A stretch of 51,790 nt of DNA from DATACZ01 sp036258795 (GCA_036258795.1 DATACZ010000010.1:1-51790); one strand, 5' to 3'. Shown: positions 42,598 to 51,316, counted from the first letter of the stretch. Notes: generated from the letters alone by a model not told the origin. Numbers and translations are program-made.

Positions 42598-43320
42598 TCA
42601 GGTAAGCCCGCCATCTATCCCTATGACCTGCCCTGTCAGGTACGAGGCCCTGACGCAGAATCGAACTGCCTCGGCAATTTCCTCAGGTTCCCCTGCCCGC
42701 CGAAGTGGTATGCGGTCCAGCAGCGCCTGACGTGCCGCGGGGGACAGCGCGGCGGTGAGATCCGTGTCAACCAGTCCAGGGGCCACCACGTTCACGGTGA
42801 TGCCATGATTTGCGACTTCCCGAGCCAGCGATTTGGAGAACCCAACCACACCAGCTTTGGCTGCAGCGTAGTTGGTCTGCCCAGCGTTTCCGGCAGACCC
42901 TACGACCGAGCCGATGGTGACAACCCTTCCCCAACCGCCCTTCAGCATCCCGGGCAGGGCGCGCTTGGTGCATCTGAACACGCCAGTGAGGTCGGTTGAG
43001 ATAACTTCCTCCCACTCCGCTTCTTTCATCCTGAGCAGAAGTCGGTCTCGGGTGATGCCGGCGTTGTTGACGAGGATCTCAACTGATCCCAAACGCTCCT
43101 CCACTTCACCAAAGGCACGATCGACTTCCTCCTGATCTTCCACGTCTATCCGAACCGCGATCCCGTCTTTGCACGAGGCCGCAAGCTCGGCTGCCGAATC
43201 TTCGTCACCAAGAAAGCCAACCGCCACCTTGGCACCCTCCGCCGACAGGGCTTCGACACAGGCCCTACCGATTCCTCGGCCGGCGCCGGTGACGAGGGTC
43301 ACCCGTCCGGCCAGGGTCAA
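42598..43320 (-). CDS. fabG: 3-oxoacyl-[acyl-carrier-protein] reductase
   Basis: FabG reduces 3-ketoacyl-ACP with NADPH. The 240-residue protein has the short-chain dehydrogenase set: VTGAGRGIGRACVEAL, EILVNNAGITRDRLLLRM, IGSVVGSAGNAGQTNYAAAKAG (Ser-Tyr-Lys), ending VIGIDGGL. The start is a TTG at 43320, seven bases after the fabH stop; the frame is open further into fabH, but the alignment favours this position. Translational coupling is likely. Confidence 0.95.
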   Translation of the reverse strand: MTLAGRVTLVTGAGRGIGRACVEALSAEGAKVAVGFLGDEDSAAELAASCKDGIAVRIDVEDQEEVDRAFGEVEERLGSVEILVNNAGITRDRLLLRMKEAEWEEVISTDLTGVFRCTKRALPGMLKGGWGRVVTIGSVVGSAGNAGQTNYAAAKAGVVGFSKSLAREVANHGITVNVVAPGLVDTDLTAALSPAARQALLDRIPLRRAGEPEEIAEAVRFCVRASYLTGQVIGIDGGLT

Positions 43321-43327
43321 GCTGCTG

Positions 43328-44347
43328 TCATGCCGGTAGGTCGGCCAGTTCGGGGTCCACCCTCCGGCCGCCGGCCTCCGGGTTCTGCAGCGTCCAGCGA
43401 AGGGCTGCACCTCCCCAGGTGTAACCCGCGCCGAAGGCAAGCATCAGCAGACGGTCGTCGGGCTTGAGGCGTCCACTCTCCCAGGCCTCACAAAGAGCCA
43501 GGGGGATGGAGGCGGCCGAGGTGTTACCGTACCGCTGGATGTTCATGTAGACCTTCGAAGGGTCGATACCGAGGTGAACGCCGGCCTCGTCGAGTATCCT
43601 GCGGTTCGCCTGATGGGCAACCAGCAGATCAAAGCTGTCCGAGCCGAAGAGGGTTCCGAGCTCGGACATTTTCTTCACCGCCTGCCGGAAGACCTCACGC
43701 CCCGACATCTTTATGACGTCCAGCTTGGGGTCGTAGGGAAGACCGTCCGAAGACAGCTTGCTGCCCCCTGTTGGGATGTACACCTGATGAAATCCCGACC
43801 CATCGGATCCAAGCTCGAACCGAATGGGGTCTGCATCCGGATTTGGCTCGATGACCACGGCTCCTGCACCATCCCCGAAAAGGGGTGCGGTCATGGCGTC
43901 GCCGAAGTTGATGTGCCGGGTGAGTAGGTCGACTCCGATGATCACCGCCGGACCCTGGTTGGTTCCAGAGATCAAGCCGCTGCCGACCGCAAGGGCGTAG
44001 ATAAACCCGGAACACGCGGCTCCGACGTCGAATGCACCGGCGCGGGTAGCGCCCAGTTCGTTTTGAATGAGGCTGGCGGCTCCTGGCAGTCGGTAATCGG
44101 GAGTGCACGTTGCCACCACGACCATGGAAACGTCTTTAGGCTCGACGCCGCTGACCTCCAAGGCTCGCCGGGCTGCGGTGGCTCCCAACGAGGATGCTGA
44201 ATCCTCGGGGCCGGCAAACCGGCGCTCCTTGATACCCGTGCGAGCCTCTATCCACTCGGAGGTGACTCCGAGCCGGGCAGCGATCTCTGCATTCGGTACG
44301 ACTCGCTCGGGTACCGCCATGCCCACGCCAGTAATCGAAACTTTCAT
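43328..44347 (-). CDS. fabH: 3-oxoacyl-[acyl-carrier-protein] synthase III
   Basis: FabH starts fatty acid synthesis by joining an acyl-CoA primer and malonyl-ACP. The 339-residue protein has the catalytic Cys in DVGAACSGFIYAL, His in DLLVAHQANRRILD and Asn in YGNTSAASIPLAL. The amino terminus ITGVGMAVPERVVPNAEIA is typical. It lies between the biotinyl-like protein gene and fabG in one minus-strand run. Confidence 0.96.
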   Translation of the reverse strand: MKVSITGVGMAVPERVVPNAEIAARLGVTSEWIEARTGIKERRFAGPEDSASSLGATAARRALEVSGVEPKDVSMVVVATCTPDYRLPGAASLIQNELGATRAGAFDVGAACSGFIYALAVGSGLISGTNQGPAVIIGVDLLTRHINFGDAMTAPLFGDGAGAVVIEPNPDADPIRFELGSDGSGFHQVYIPTGGSKLSSDGLPYDPKLDVIKMSGREVFRQAVKKMSELGTLFGSDSFDLLVAHQANRRILDEAGVHLGIDPSKVYMNIQRYGNTSAASIPLALCEAWESGRLKPDDRLLMLAFGAGYTWGGAALRWTLQNPEAGGRRVDPELADLPA

Positions 44348-44401
44348 CCTTATCCCTCTAAGTGTTGTTGGAAGCTTTAGGAAAGGTCGTCCGGCCCACG
44401 G

Positions 44402-44695
44402 TCAATGGCATCTCAGCCAGACCACCGGTTCCGACCCGCGCACCGGTGCCCCGTCCGGGAGCATCAAGCCCATCATCCACCCGGCAAAGGGAGAGCGGAT
44501 CGGAACCACCTCTCCGCTGGAGGACTCCACGTTGCCGACCACCTGCCCCTGAAGGACGTACTCACCCTCTCCGGTGTCACGCACGAGGGGGCTGGGGCGG
44601 AAGCGGCCGCTGCACGGTGAAAGAACCAGGCGCTCTTCGACGACTAAAGCCTCTCCCGGGGCGGCTTCCGACAGCGAATCCTTCCAGGCAATCAA
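44402..44695 (-). CDS. Small biotinyl/lipoyl-domain-like protein lacking a biotinylation motif
   Basis: This 97-residue protein uses a TTG start that follows the fabD stop within two bases. The sequence reads VVEERLVLSPCSGRFRPSPL, then VLQGQVVGNVESSSGEVVPI and SPFAGWMMGLMLPDGAPVRGSEPVVWL. The SPFAG...DGAPVRGSEPV pattern matches the half of the hammerhead biotinyl/lipoyl fold with its AP-x-G turn and ending. No MKM-type motif or suitable lysine turn is present, so it is unlikely to carry biotin. Position between fabD and fabH suggests a fatty-acid role, perhaps acetyl-CoA carboxylase related. This is inference. Confidence 0.7.
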   Translation of the reverse strand: MIAWKDSLSEAAPGEALVVEERLVLSPCSGRFRPSPLVRDTGEGEYVLQGQVVGNVESSSGEVVPIRSPFAGWMMGLMLPDGAPVRGSEPVVWLRCH

Positions 44696-44696
44696 G

Positions 44697-45674
44697 TTAG
44701 GAAACCCTCACAGTCTCGGTCGTCCGAGGCCTGGCCGAGCCGGCCCTTTCCTTAGCCCTTCCCCGTCGGTTGGGCTTTGCGGATGTTGCCAGCTCCATTA
44801 CCTGTTCATCACCATCAACTCCGGCAAGCTGGGCCTCGGGAAGAATCTGACGAACGAGCCCCCTAAGCACTCTCCCGGGTCCGGTCTCCACAAAAAACCT
44901 CACTCCGTCCCGGTGCATGTTCTCGATGGCCTCCACAAACCGAACGCGATTGGTGATCACCTCCACCAGCAACCTCTTTATCTCGTCGGGGTCGGTATGA
45001 GGCCGGCCATCGGCGCAGAGATAGATCGGCCACTTCGGCTTCCTTACCGACACCTTGGACAAGGCTTCCTCCACCTGCTCGGCGGCGGACTCCATCAAGG
45101 GGCAGTGGCCAGCTATCGGGACGTTGAGCCGCACAACCCTGCTCGCGCCTGCATGCCGGCACTGCTCGGCCGCCTCGGCAAGAGGCCGGTCTTTGCCGGA
45201 GATGACCGTCTGCGACGGGGAGTTGAGATTGGCGACCCAAACTTCCCCGGCATCGTTGCAGATCTGCTCTATGGTCGGCCGATCCAACCCGATGACCGCG
45301 GCCATCCCGCCGGGGTGGCTGCGCCCCGCTTGAGCCATCGCCCGGCCTCTGAGAGCCATGAGTCGCAAGCCGTCCTCGAACGTAAGGGAGCCGGCAACTG
45401 CCAGGGCCGGGAACTCTCCGAGGCTGTGGCCGACCAAGGCCTGAGGCTCCAGTCCATTCGAAAGCATGGTCCTGCCGATGCCCACAGAGGTGGTGTAGAG
45501 AGCAGGCTGGAGGATGTCGGGTGGCCAGGTGGGATTGGTATCGGTGGTGCACAGCTTCTCCAGATCGGTCCTCAGGATCGAGCGGGCTGCCTCGAAAAGA
45601 TCCTTGGAAGCTTCAACGCCGTTGGCCATCCCGGCTCGCTGAGATCCTTGCCCAGGGAACATCCAGCCGGTCAT
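44697..45674 (-). CDS. fabD: Malonyl-CoA:acyl carrier protein transacylase
   Basis: FabD loads malonate onto ACP. The 325-residue protein begins MTGWMFPGQGSQRAGMANGV and has the nucleophile Ser in LVGHSLGEFPALAVAG and the His in VPIAGHCPLM, plus FVETGPGRVLRGLV. The ATG overlaps the stop of the upstream ECF sigma gene (ATGA). The carboxy tail is Arg-rich and beyond the usual length by some 25 residues. Confidence 0.95.
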   Translation of the reverse strand: MTGWMFPGQGSQRAGMANGVEASKDLFEAARSILRTDLEKLCTTDTNPTWPPDILQPALYTTSVGIGRTMLSNGLEPQALVGHSLGEFPALAVAGSLTFEDGLRLMALRGRAMAQAGRSHPGGMAAVIGLDRPTIEQICNDAGEVWVANLNSPSQTVISGKDRPLAEAAEQCRHAGASRVVRLNVPIAGHCPLMESAAEQVEEALSKVSVRKPKWPIYLCADGRPHTDPDEIKRLLVEVITNRVRFVEAIENMHRDGVRFFVETGPGRVLRGLVRQILPEAQLAGVDGDEQVMELATSAKPNRRGRAKERAGSARPRTTETVRVS

Positions 45675-46219
45675 GAGACGTCCTTCCTGAGAGTGGCCAG
45701 CGTACGGTGGACGAGCACCCGCGCCGAACCTTCGCTGCGGCCCAGGGCCTGTGCAATCTCGGCGTGCGGAAGCTCCTCAACAAATCGCAGGATCACTGCC
45801 CTGCGCTGCTCCGCGGGCAGTCGTGCGACTGCCTGAAGGAGGCGTCCCAGCTCCTCCTCGTCGAGGAGTGCCCGGTCCGGGTCCGAGTCGCCGGAGGTTG
45901 CTGCGGCTGGCTCTCCCAGCTCCTCTATCGACACAGTCGCCAGGAACTTCCGGGTGCGGGCATGATTAGCCGTGGCGTTGCGAGCCGAGGTGAACAGCCA
46001 CGCCGCTACCTCGGGCGAACCGGCCTCCTTTGGATCCATGTGCTTCAGGGCCTGAGAAAACACCTGTGCCGCAAGGTCCTCGGCGTCATGGTGATTACGA
46101 ACCCGGCGCAGGATATAGGCCTGAACAGGCTTGATGTACCTAGCGTAAACTTCACGAAAGGCGGATTCCTTCCAGGCTGCAACGCGCTGCACCTGGTTCT
46201 TCCCCAATTTTTCCGTCAC
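45671..46219 (-). CDS. ECF-type RNA polymerase sigma factor at the head of the fab operon
   Basis: This 182-residue factor has region 2 (FREVYARYIKPVQAYILRRV, HHDAEDLAAQVFSQAL, WLFTSARNATANHAR) and region 4 (LPAEQRRAVILRFVEELPHAEIAQALGRSEGSARVLVHRTLATLRK). The spacing is that of an extracytoplasmic function sigma. It uses a GTG start and overlaps fabD by four bases, placing it first in the fab operon. No anti-sigma gene is adjacent. Its target promoters are unknown; a role in controlling its own operon is inferred. Confidence 0.92.
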   Translation of the reverse strand: MTEKLGKNQVQRVAAWKESAFREVYARYIKPVQAYILRRVRNHHDAEDLAAQVFSQALKHMDPKEAGSPEVAAWLFTSARNATANHARTRKFLATVSIEELGEPAAATSGDSDPDRALLDEEELGRLLQAVARLPAEQRRAVILRFVEELPHAEIAQALGRSEGSARVLVHRTLATLRKDVS

Positions 46220-46248
46220 AGTGGTTAAGACACGGCAGTGGGTGAAAC

Positions 46249-46270
46249 GTTACCAGTTACCTGGAGTAAC
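46249..46270. promoter_or_regulatory. Palindromic putative operator between ECF sigma and TetR genes
   Basis: GTTAC-CTGGA-GTAAC (46256-46270) is a perfect 5-base inverted repeat with a 5-base spacer. Another GTTAC half-site lies just upstream at 46249-46253. The element is 30 bases from the sigma GTG and 4 bases from the TetR ATG, overlapping the TetR ribosome-binding region, so one bound dimer could control both directions. On the minus strand GGTAAC with a GTC 16 bases on also resembles an ECF promoter, a weak match. Confidence 0.5.
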
Positions 46271-46274
46271 TTTA

Positions 46275-46922
46275 ATGGAGGCCCGTAGACGGGTCTCCCG
46301 AGAGGAGCGCCGGAGGCGGCTATTGGCCTCGGCTGAGGAACTCTTCGGGAGACAAGGTTACCGCAAAACCGAGGTAGAGGAGGTCGCGCGCCGGGCGGGC
46401 GTAACCAAGCCAATGCTTTACCGGCACTTTCCCGGCGGTAAGGCTGAGGTGTTCATGGCGGTGCTCGACGAGCACATCAACTCGCTTTTGAGAGGCCTCT
46501 GGGAAGCCATGGGCTCTTCCACAAACCCACGAGAGAGGCTCCATCGGGGTATTGATGCCTATCTCAGGTTCGCCGAAGCCAATCCCGAAGCCTTCCAGTT
46601 GATGATTTTGTCTTCGGTCGAACTAGACCCTGTTCTAGGAAGCCGGCTTCGTGAGGTGCGGGAGTCCATAGTACGGGGCCTTACCAACACCATCTCCGAC
46701 GTGATGAAGGGCGCAGGGCTTCATGCGCGGGGGGCTCCGCTGTATGCGAATGCGCTCCTTGGGGCGGTTGAGTCCGTGGTGGGGTGGTGGCTCGAGTCGG
46801 GAGCGGGGAATCGCGACCTCATCGTCGACCACCTTCTTGCCTTTGTCTGGCGGGGATTTGACGGCTTGCCCAGGGACCCGGCCCGGTTCCATGTCGAGCA
46901 TTTCCCAATCAGAAAGGCCTGA
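46275..46922 (+). CDS. TetR/AcrR family transcriptional regulator
   Basis: From ATG 46275 this is a 215-residue protein, beginning MEARRRVSREERRRRLLASAEELFGRQGY. Its HTH is TEVEEVARRAGVTKPMLYRHFPGGKAEVF, and the carboxy ligand domain is helical. The open frame also extends 18 codons upstream, through the palindrome, but GGAG before 46275 supports this start. Facing the fab operon, it may sense acyl-CoA or acyl-ACP like mycobacterial FasR, a TetR regulator of fatty acid genes. That role is inferred from position. Confidence 0.9.
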   Translation: MEARRRVSREERRRRLLASAEELFGRQGYRKTEVEEVARRAGVTKPMLYRHFPGGKAEVFMAVLDEHINSLLRGLWEAMGSSTNPRERLHRGIDAYLRFAEANPEAFQLMILSSVELDPVLGSRLREVRESIVRGLTNTISDVMKGAGLHARGAPLYANALLGAVESVVGWWLESGAGNRDLIVDHLLAFVWRGFDGLPRDPARFHVEHFPIRKA

Positions 46923-47110
46923 CCAATTTTGGGACATGTTAACGCCGGGTAACTTAAAACACCGGGCTGCTTGCAGATTTTCGCCCGGGCCGCGGCTGCC
47001 TGCAGTTCCGTCGCGCCCTGGTGCAACTTTCGGGAGACCCTTGGTATCGTTCCCTGGACTTGCGGGCGTCCTGGGGCCGTGGCTCGAGAGAGCCCGCCCA
47101 ACTGCCGCGC

Positions 47111-47116
47111 AAGGAG
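47111..47116 (+). promoter_or_regulatory. Ribosome-binding site of the GH65 gene
   Basis: AAGGAG lies four bases before the GTG at 47121 and chooses that start in a frame that is open back to 46971. Confidence 0.7.
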
Positions 47117-47120
47117 CGTA

Positions 47121-49373
47121 GTGAAAAGCGAACAGGACACCGTTAATCCAGCCGTTCTCGATGCCATCGAGCCGTTTCCTCAACCGGTCGACGATCCCGC
47201 TTGGCTCATCACGGTAGAGGGATTCGATCACCGCCGGGAAAAGGACTACGAATCGTGGTTCACGGTTGCAAACGGACGCTTGGGGACCAGGGGATCGCTC
47301 GAGGAGCTCACCTCGCACTCATCTCCCGCCACATACGTCGCCGGGGTCTACGCCACTCCCGAGGAAGCTGCGCTCGTCCCCGAGGTTCCGGAACTGATAG
47401 CAGGGCCGGACTGGGCGCGCCTTGAGTTTCATCTTGGCGGCGAACGAGCGAATCTCGAGCGCGGGGACCTCCTGGAGCTGCGGCGAGTTCTGGACCTAAG
47501 ACATGGCATCCTTTTTCGTACCTGGCGCCACCGCCTGCCGTCTGGCGCCGGGATGACATTCCGATCCGCTCGCTTCGCCTCTCTGGCGGACAGGGCCATC
47601 CTGGTTCTCATGGCGGAGTTGGAGTCAGAGCACCCGGCGCGACTTACTACGCACATCCCGCTCACCTACACGACTCTCTATGAACGCCTCGAGATGGAGC
47701 AGCAAAGTGGGTGGGTCAATATCAACCTCCAGGGACGAAAGGGCGGAAGAGCCTCATTCGCCATCTCCAGCGAAGCCAGGGAAGGCCGGCTAGACCGCAT
47801 CGTCGCAGTGAGTCGCGGGCCGGATGAGAGGAATGCGAGCGACGTTCTGAGCGCCGCTCGTCGCAAGGGAGCCGGCTCGCTCATGGAGGAGCACTGTCGG
47901 GCATGGACCACGCGATGGGGGGATTCCGATGTGGTGATCGGTGGAGACCCTGAGACGCAGCGGGCCATGCGTTTTGCCTTGTATCACCTCATGTCATCCG
48001 GGGACCCAGAAAGCGATCTAGCATCGATCGGAGCCCGAGGATTGACCGGCCCTGGGTACCGCGGGCACGTTTTCTGGGATACGGATGTCTTCGTCGTTCC
48101 TTTCTACATCTTCACCGACCCCACTGTGGCCAGGGCACTTCTCGCCTACCGTTACCGGACCCTCCCGGAGGCCAAAAAAAAGGCGGCTCAGTTCGGTTAC
48201 AGGGGAGCTCTCTATCCGTGGGAATCGGCGGATACGGGGCAGGAAGTAACGCCGCCTTATGTTTCCCTCAACGACGGGACCCGAATACCGGTTTTAACCG
48301 CCCTCCAGCAACACCATATTTCCGCCGACGTCGCCTGGGCGACGTACCTGTACTGGCGTGTCACCGGAGATGACACGTTTCTGGAGGAGATGGGTGCGGA
48401 GATCCTCCTGGAGACGGCAAGGTTCTGGGCATCACGAGTGACGCTTGGGCCGGACGGCCGGTATCACATTCACGGCATCATGGGTCCGGATGAGTACCAC
48501 TCCAACGTCTCCGACAACGCCTATACCAATGCCCTGGCCCGCTGGAACCTCGAGCGTGCCCTTGAGGTGCTCGACGTGCTTCACGAACTCAACGAGGAGT
48601 CTTCGAGACGACTCGCCGAACGCCTAAAGCTGCGCAAGTCGGAGATACAACACTGGCGGGCGGTGGCGAATGGTTTGTTTGACGGGTTCGACCCCGACAC
48701 TCTGCTCTACGAGCAGTTCGCAGGGTTTTTTGATCTGGAGGACCTTCGGGCGGTTGACGTGGCTCCCCGGCCCTTTGCGGGAGAGCTGGCGGTGGGCATA
48801 ACCAGGCTTCCGCTCTGTCAGGTGACCAAGCAGTCCGATGTCCTCATGCTTGCTCACATGCTTCCGGATGCGGTTTCGCCGGCAGCTGCCCACGCGAATT
48901 ATCGTTACTATGAGCCGAGGAGCTCCCACGGCAGTTCGTTATCCCCGGCGATCCACGCGTCGGTGGCAGCCAGGACCAATGACTTGGCATCGGCGCTTGA
49001 TTACTTCCGCATGGCCGCAGGTTTCGACCTTGGCGGCCGTATAGGGATTGCTGCGGACGGAGTGCATCTTGCGACGATGGGCGGTCTTTGGCAGGCCGCG
49101 GTGATGGGATTTGGAGGGCTGCAGGCGGAAAGCGAAGGGGTGCGTATTGATCCACGGCTCCCATCGGAGTGGGACCGATTGGCTTTCTCGATTCGGTGGC
49201 GGGGAGCTCGGCTGGGGATCGAGGTGGAGGGCAAGTCGTTGAGTTTGAATGTGGAAGCCCAGACCGGGGTCGCCCTTGGCGGACAGCCTCTGCGCTTACT
49301 CGGGCCTGGCAGCTATGAGGCCCGCCGAGAGGAAAACGGCTGGGGATCTTTGCAGAAGACCGGAGCCGGATGA
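47121..49373 (+). CDS. Glycoside hydrolase family 65 disaccharide phosphorylase
   Basis: From GTG 47121 the protein has 750 residues. GH65 enzymes such as maltose, trehalose and kojibiose phosphorylase split alpha-glucosides with phosphate to release beta-glucose 1-phosphate. Visible are an amino beta domain (TVANGRLGTRGSLEE), the (alpha/alpha)6 core with GHVFWDTDVFVVPFY, YPWESADTGQEVTP, and catalytic Glu458 in GIMGPDEYHSN, then LPLCQVTKQSDVLML, and YEPRSSHGSSLSP for the phosphate site. The substrate cannot be told from sequence alone. Its stop overlaps the beta-phosphoglucomutase start (ATGA), giving a two-gene pathway. Confidence 0.93.
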   Translation: MKSEQDTVNPAVLDAIEPFPQPVDDPAWLITVEGFDHRREKDYESWFTVANGRLGTRGSLEELTSHSSPATYVAGVYATPEEAALVPEVPELIAGPDWARLEFHLGGERANLERGDLLELRRVLDLRHGILFRTWRHRLPSGAGMTFRSARFASLADRAILVLMAELESEHPARLTTHIPLTYTTLYERLEMEQQSGWVNINLQGRKGGRASFAISSEAREGRLDRIVAVSRGPDERNASDVLSAARRKGAGSLMEEHCRAWTTRWGDSDVVIGGDPETQRAMRFALYHLMSSGDPESDLASIGARGLTGPGYRGHVFWDTDVFVVPFYIFTDPTVARALLAYRYRTLPEAKKKAAQFGYRGALYPWESADTGQEVTPPYVSLNDGTRIPVLTALQQHHISADVAWATYLYWRVTGDDTFLEEMGAEILLETARFWASRVTLGPDGRYHIHGIMGPDEYHSNVSDNAYTNALARWNLERALEVLDVLHELNEESSRRLAERLKLRKSEIQHWRAVANGLFDGFDPDTLLYEQFAGFFDLEDLRAVDVAPRPFAGELAVGITRLPLCQVTKQSDVLMLAHMLPDAVSPAAAHANYRYYEPRSSHGSSLSPAIHASVAARTNDLASALDYFRMAAGFDLGGRIGIAADGVHLATMGGLWQAAVMGFGGLQAESEGVRIDPRLPSEWDRLAFSIRWRGARLGIEVEGKSLSLNVEAQTGVALGGQPLRLLGPGSYEARREENGWGSLQKTGAG

Positions 49374-50194
49374 GCTCGGATCAGAAACCCCAGCCGGAGG
49401 GGTCAGGTGACGAGCTTGAGCTGAGGCGCCTGGTTGACGGCCAAGCCGTGATTCCGATTGGCAGAGTCGACGGTGTCATATTCGACATGGACGGCGTCGT
49501 GACCGACACCGCCAAAGTCCATGCCGGGGCCTGGAAGCAGATGTTCGACGAGTATCTGAGGCACCGAACGGAAGGGACCGACGAAAGCTTCGTCCCTTTC
49601 GACTCGGGAAAGGACTACCTGTTGTACGTCGATGGAAAGAGCCGCTACGACGGGGCCCGTGCCTTCCTTGATTCCCGCCACATCTCCTTGCCCTTTGGCA
49701 CACCGCAGGATCCACCCGAGGCACAAACGGTTTCTGGACTGGCCAATCGCAAGGATAAGTACTTCATGAAGCAGTTGGAGACCGGCGGTGCGGATGCCTA
49801 CACGTCCACCATCCGTCTGGTGAGCGAGCTCCAAAAGAGAGGCTTGGGGATTGCCATCATCTCGGCGAGCCGCAATATGAAGGAAGTCCTGCACGCGGCG
49901 GATGTCGCCGACTTGTTCGATGAGAAGGTAGATGGTCGGGACGCTGCCGAGCTGGGATTGAAGGGCAAGCCCGATCCGGCGGTTTTCCTGGAGGCCGCCA
50001 AGCGTCTTGGTGTGCACCCGAGGCGTGCAGTGGTAGTCGAGGATGCTCTGGCTGGCGTCGAAGCGGCCCGCAGGGGAGGATTTGGACTGGTCATCGGCGT
50101 CGACCGAGTTGGCCAAGCTGAGGCCTTACGAAATGCGGGCGCGGATGTTGTGGTCAAGGATCTGGCCGAGGTCACGATCTCGGAGGAAATTTAG
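49370..50194 (+). CDS. pgmB: Beta-phosphoglucomutase family HAD hydrolase
   Basis: This 274-residue HAD protein has the nucleophile motif VIFDMDGVVTDTAKVH, a helical cap (YVDGKSRYDGARAFLDSR), IAIISASRN (motif II), LKGKPDPAVFLEAAKRLG (motif III Lys) and VVVEDALAGVEAARRGG (motif IV). This pattern is that of beta-phosphoglucomutase-type proteins. Coupled to a GH65 phosphorylase, it would convert beta-glucose 1-phosphate to glucose 6-phosphate. An alternative, trehalose-6-phosphate phosphatase-like activity, is less likely with this neighbour. Confidence 0.88.
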   Translation: MSSDQKPQPEGSGDELELRRLVDGQAVIPIGRVDGVIFDMDGVVTDTAKVHAGAWKQMFDEYLRHRTEGTDESFVPFDSGKDYLLYVDGKSRYDGARAFLDSRHISLPFGTPQDPPEAQTVSGLANRKDKYFMKQLETGGADAYTSTIRLVSELQKRGLGIAIISASRNMKEVLHAADVADLFDEKVDGRDAAELGLKGKPDPAVFLEAAKRLGVHPRRAVVVEDALAGVEAARRGGFGLVIGVDRVGQAEALRNAGADVVVKDLAEVTISEEI

Positions 50195-50287
50195 GCATCA
50201 AACACGACCGATCGGTATGTTTTTCTGGGTATCGTCACCGGGTAAGCAATATACGGGAACAGTTTTCTGGGGGGTACGAGGACGCCT

Positions 50288-51316
50288 ATGAATACCTACA
50301 CCGAAGAGCTTCACGACACGGCCCGTAAGCTGGTTGTTGAGGGCAAGGGAATCCTGGCTGCCGACGAGAGCACAGGCACCATCACAAAGCGGCTGGGAAA
50401 GGTTGGAGTCGAGTCGACCGAGGAAAATCGGCGGGCCTACCGGGAGTTGTTTTTCACCGCCGATGGGATTGAGGAGGCGATCAGCGGGGTGATCCTCTAC
50501 GACGAGACCATCCGGCAGAGCACTTCCGATGGAAAGCCCTTTCCCGAGCTCATGAAAGAGCGAGGGATCGTTCCGGGCATCAAGGTCGACACCGGCGCCA
50601 AGCCTCTCGCCGGCTCCTCAGACGAAAAAGTTACCGAAGGGCTGGACGGTCTTCGTGACCGCCTGGAGGAATACAGGGAGCTAGGCGCTGGATTCGCCAA
50701 ATGGCGGGCTGTGATCACGATCGGTGAGGACATCCCGACGGATTACTGCTTGCTGGTCAACGCGCACGCCCTGGGCAGGTACGCCGCTCTATGCCAGGAG
50801 GCTGGCATTGTGCCGATCGTCGAGCCAGAGGTCCTGATGGACGGCGACCACAGCATCGAGCGTTCCTACCAGGTCACCTCGGACACACTGCACACCGTCT
50901 TCGACCAGCTGTACCAGCAGCGGGTCGACTTCGAGGGCATGCTCTTGAAGCCAAACATGGTCATCTCGGGCTACGAGAACGCCGATCAGGCAGACGTCCA
51001 GAGGGTTGCCGAGGAAACCCTACGGTGCCTCCGCGCGGTGGTGCCGGCATCGGTTCCGGGAATCGTATTCCTCTCCGGCGGACAAAGCGACGAGAAGGCT
51101 GCCGAGCATCTGAACGCCATGAATCAAATTGGTGGAGCCCCTTGGGCCCTCAGCTTCTCGTACGGCAGGGCGCTCATGGCCGCGGCGATGAAGACATGGG
51201 CTGGGGACAGTTCCAAGGTGGGGGCCAGCCAGGATGTATTCATGCAAAGGGCCAGAGCCAACTCGGCCGCGACGCTAGGCAAGTACTCAGAGGACATGCT
51301 GGAGAAGGTAGCCTAG
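50288..51316 (+). CDS. fba: Fructose-bisphosphate aldolase, class I
   Basis: This 342-residue enzyme cleaves fructose 1,6-bisphosphate into two triose phosphates. It is the eukaryote-like class I aldolase: ILAADESTGTITKRLGKVGVE, KVDTGAKPL, ITIGEDIPTDYC, the Schiff-base lysine in GMLLKPNMVISG, and GIVFLSGGQSDEKAAEHLNAMN with NSAATLGKY at the end. No metal-dependent class II features are present. A purine-rich stretch precedes the ATG. It follows the GH65-pgmB pair after 93 bases and adds glycolytic context. Confidence 0.95.
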   Translation: MNTYTEELHDTARKLVVEGKGILAADESTGTITKRLGKVGVESTEENRRAYRELFFTADGIEEAISGVILYDETIRQSTSDGKPFPELMKERGIVPGIKVDTGAKPLAGSSDEKVTEGLDGLRDRLEEYRELGAGFAKWRAVITIGEDIPTDYCLLVNAHALGRYAALCQEAGIVPIVEPEVLMDGDHSIERSYQVTSDTLHTVFDQLYQQRVDFEGMLLKPNMVISGYENADQADVQRVAEETLRCLRAVVPASVPGIVFLSGGQSDEKAAEHLNAMNQIGGAPWALSFSYGRALMAAAMKTWAGDSSKVGASQDVFMQRARANSAATLGKYSEDMLEKVA

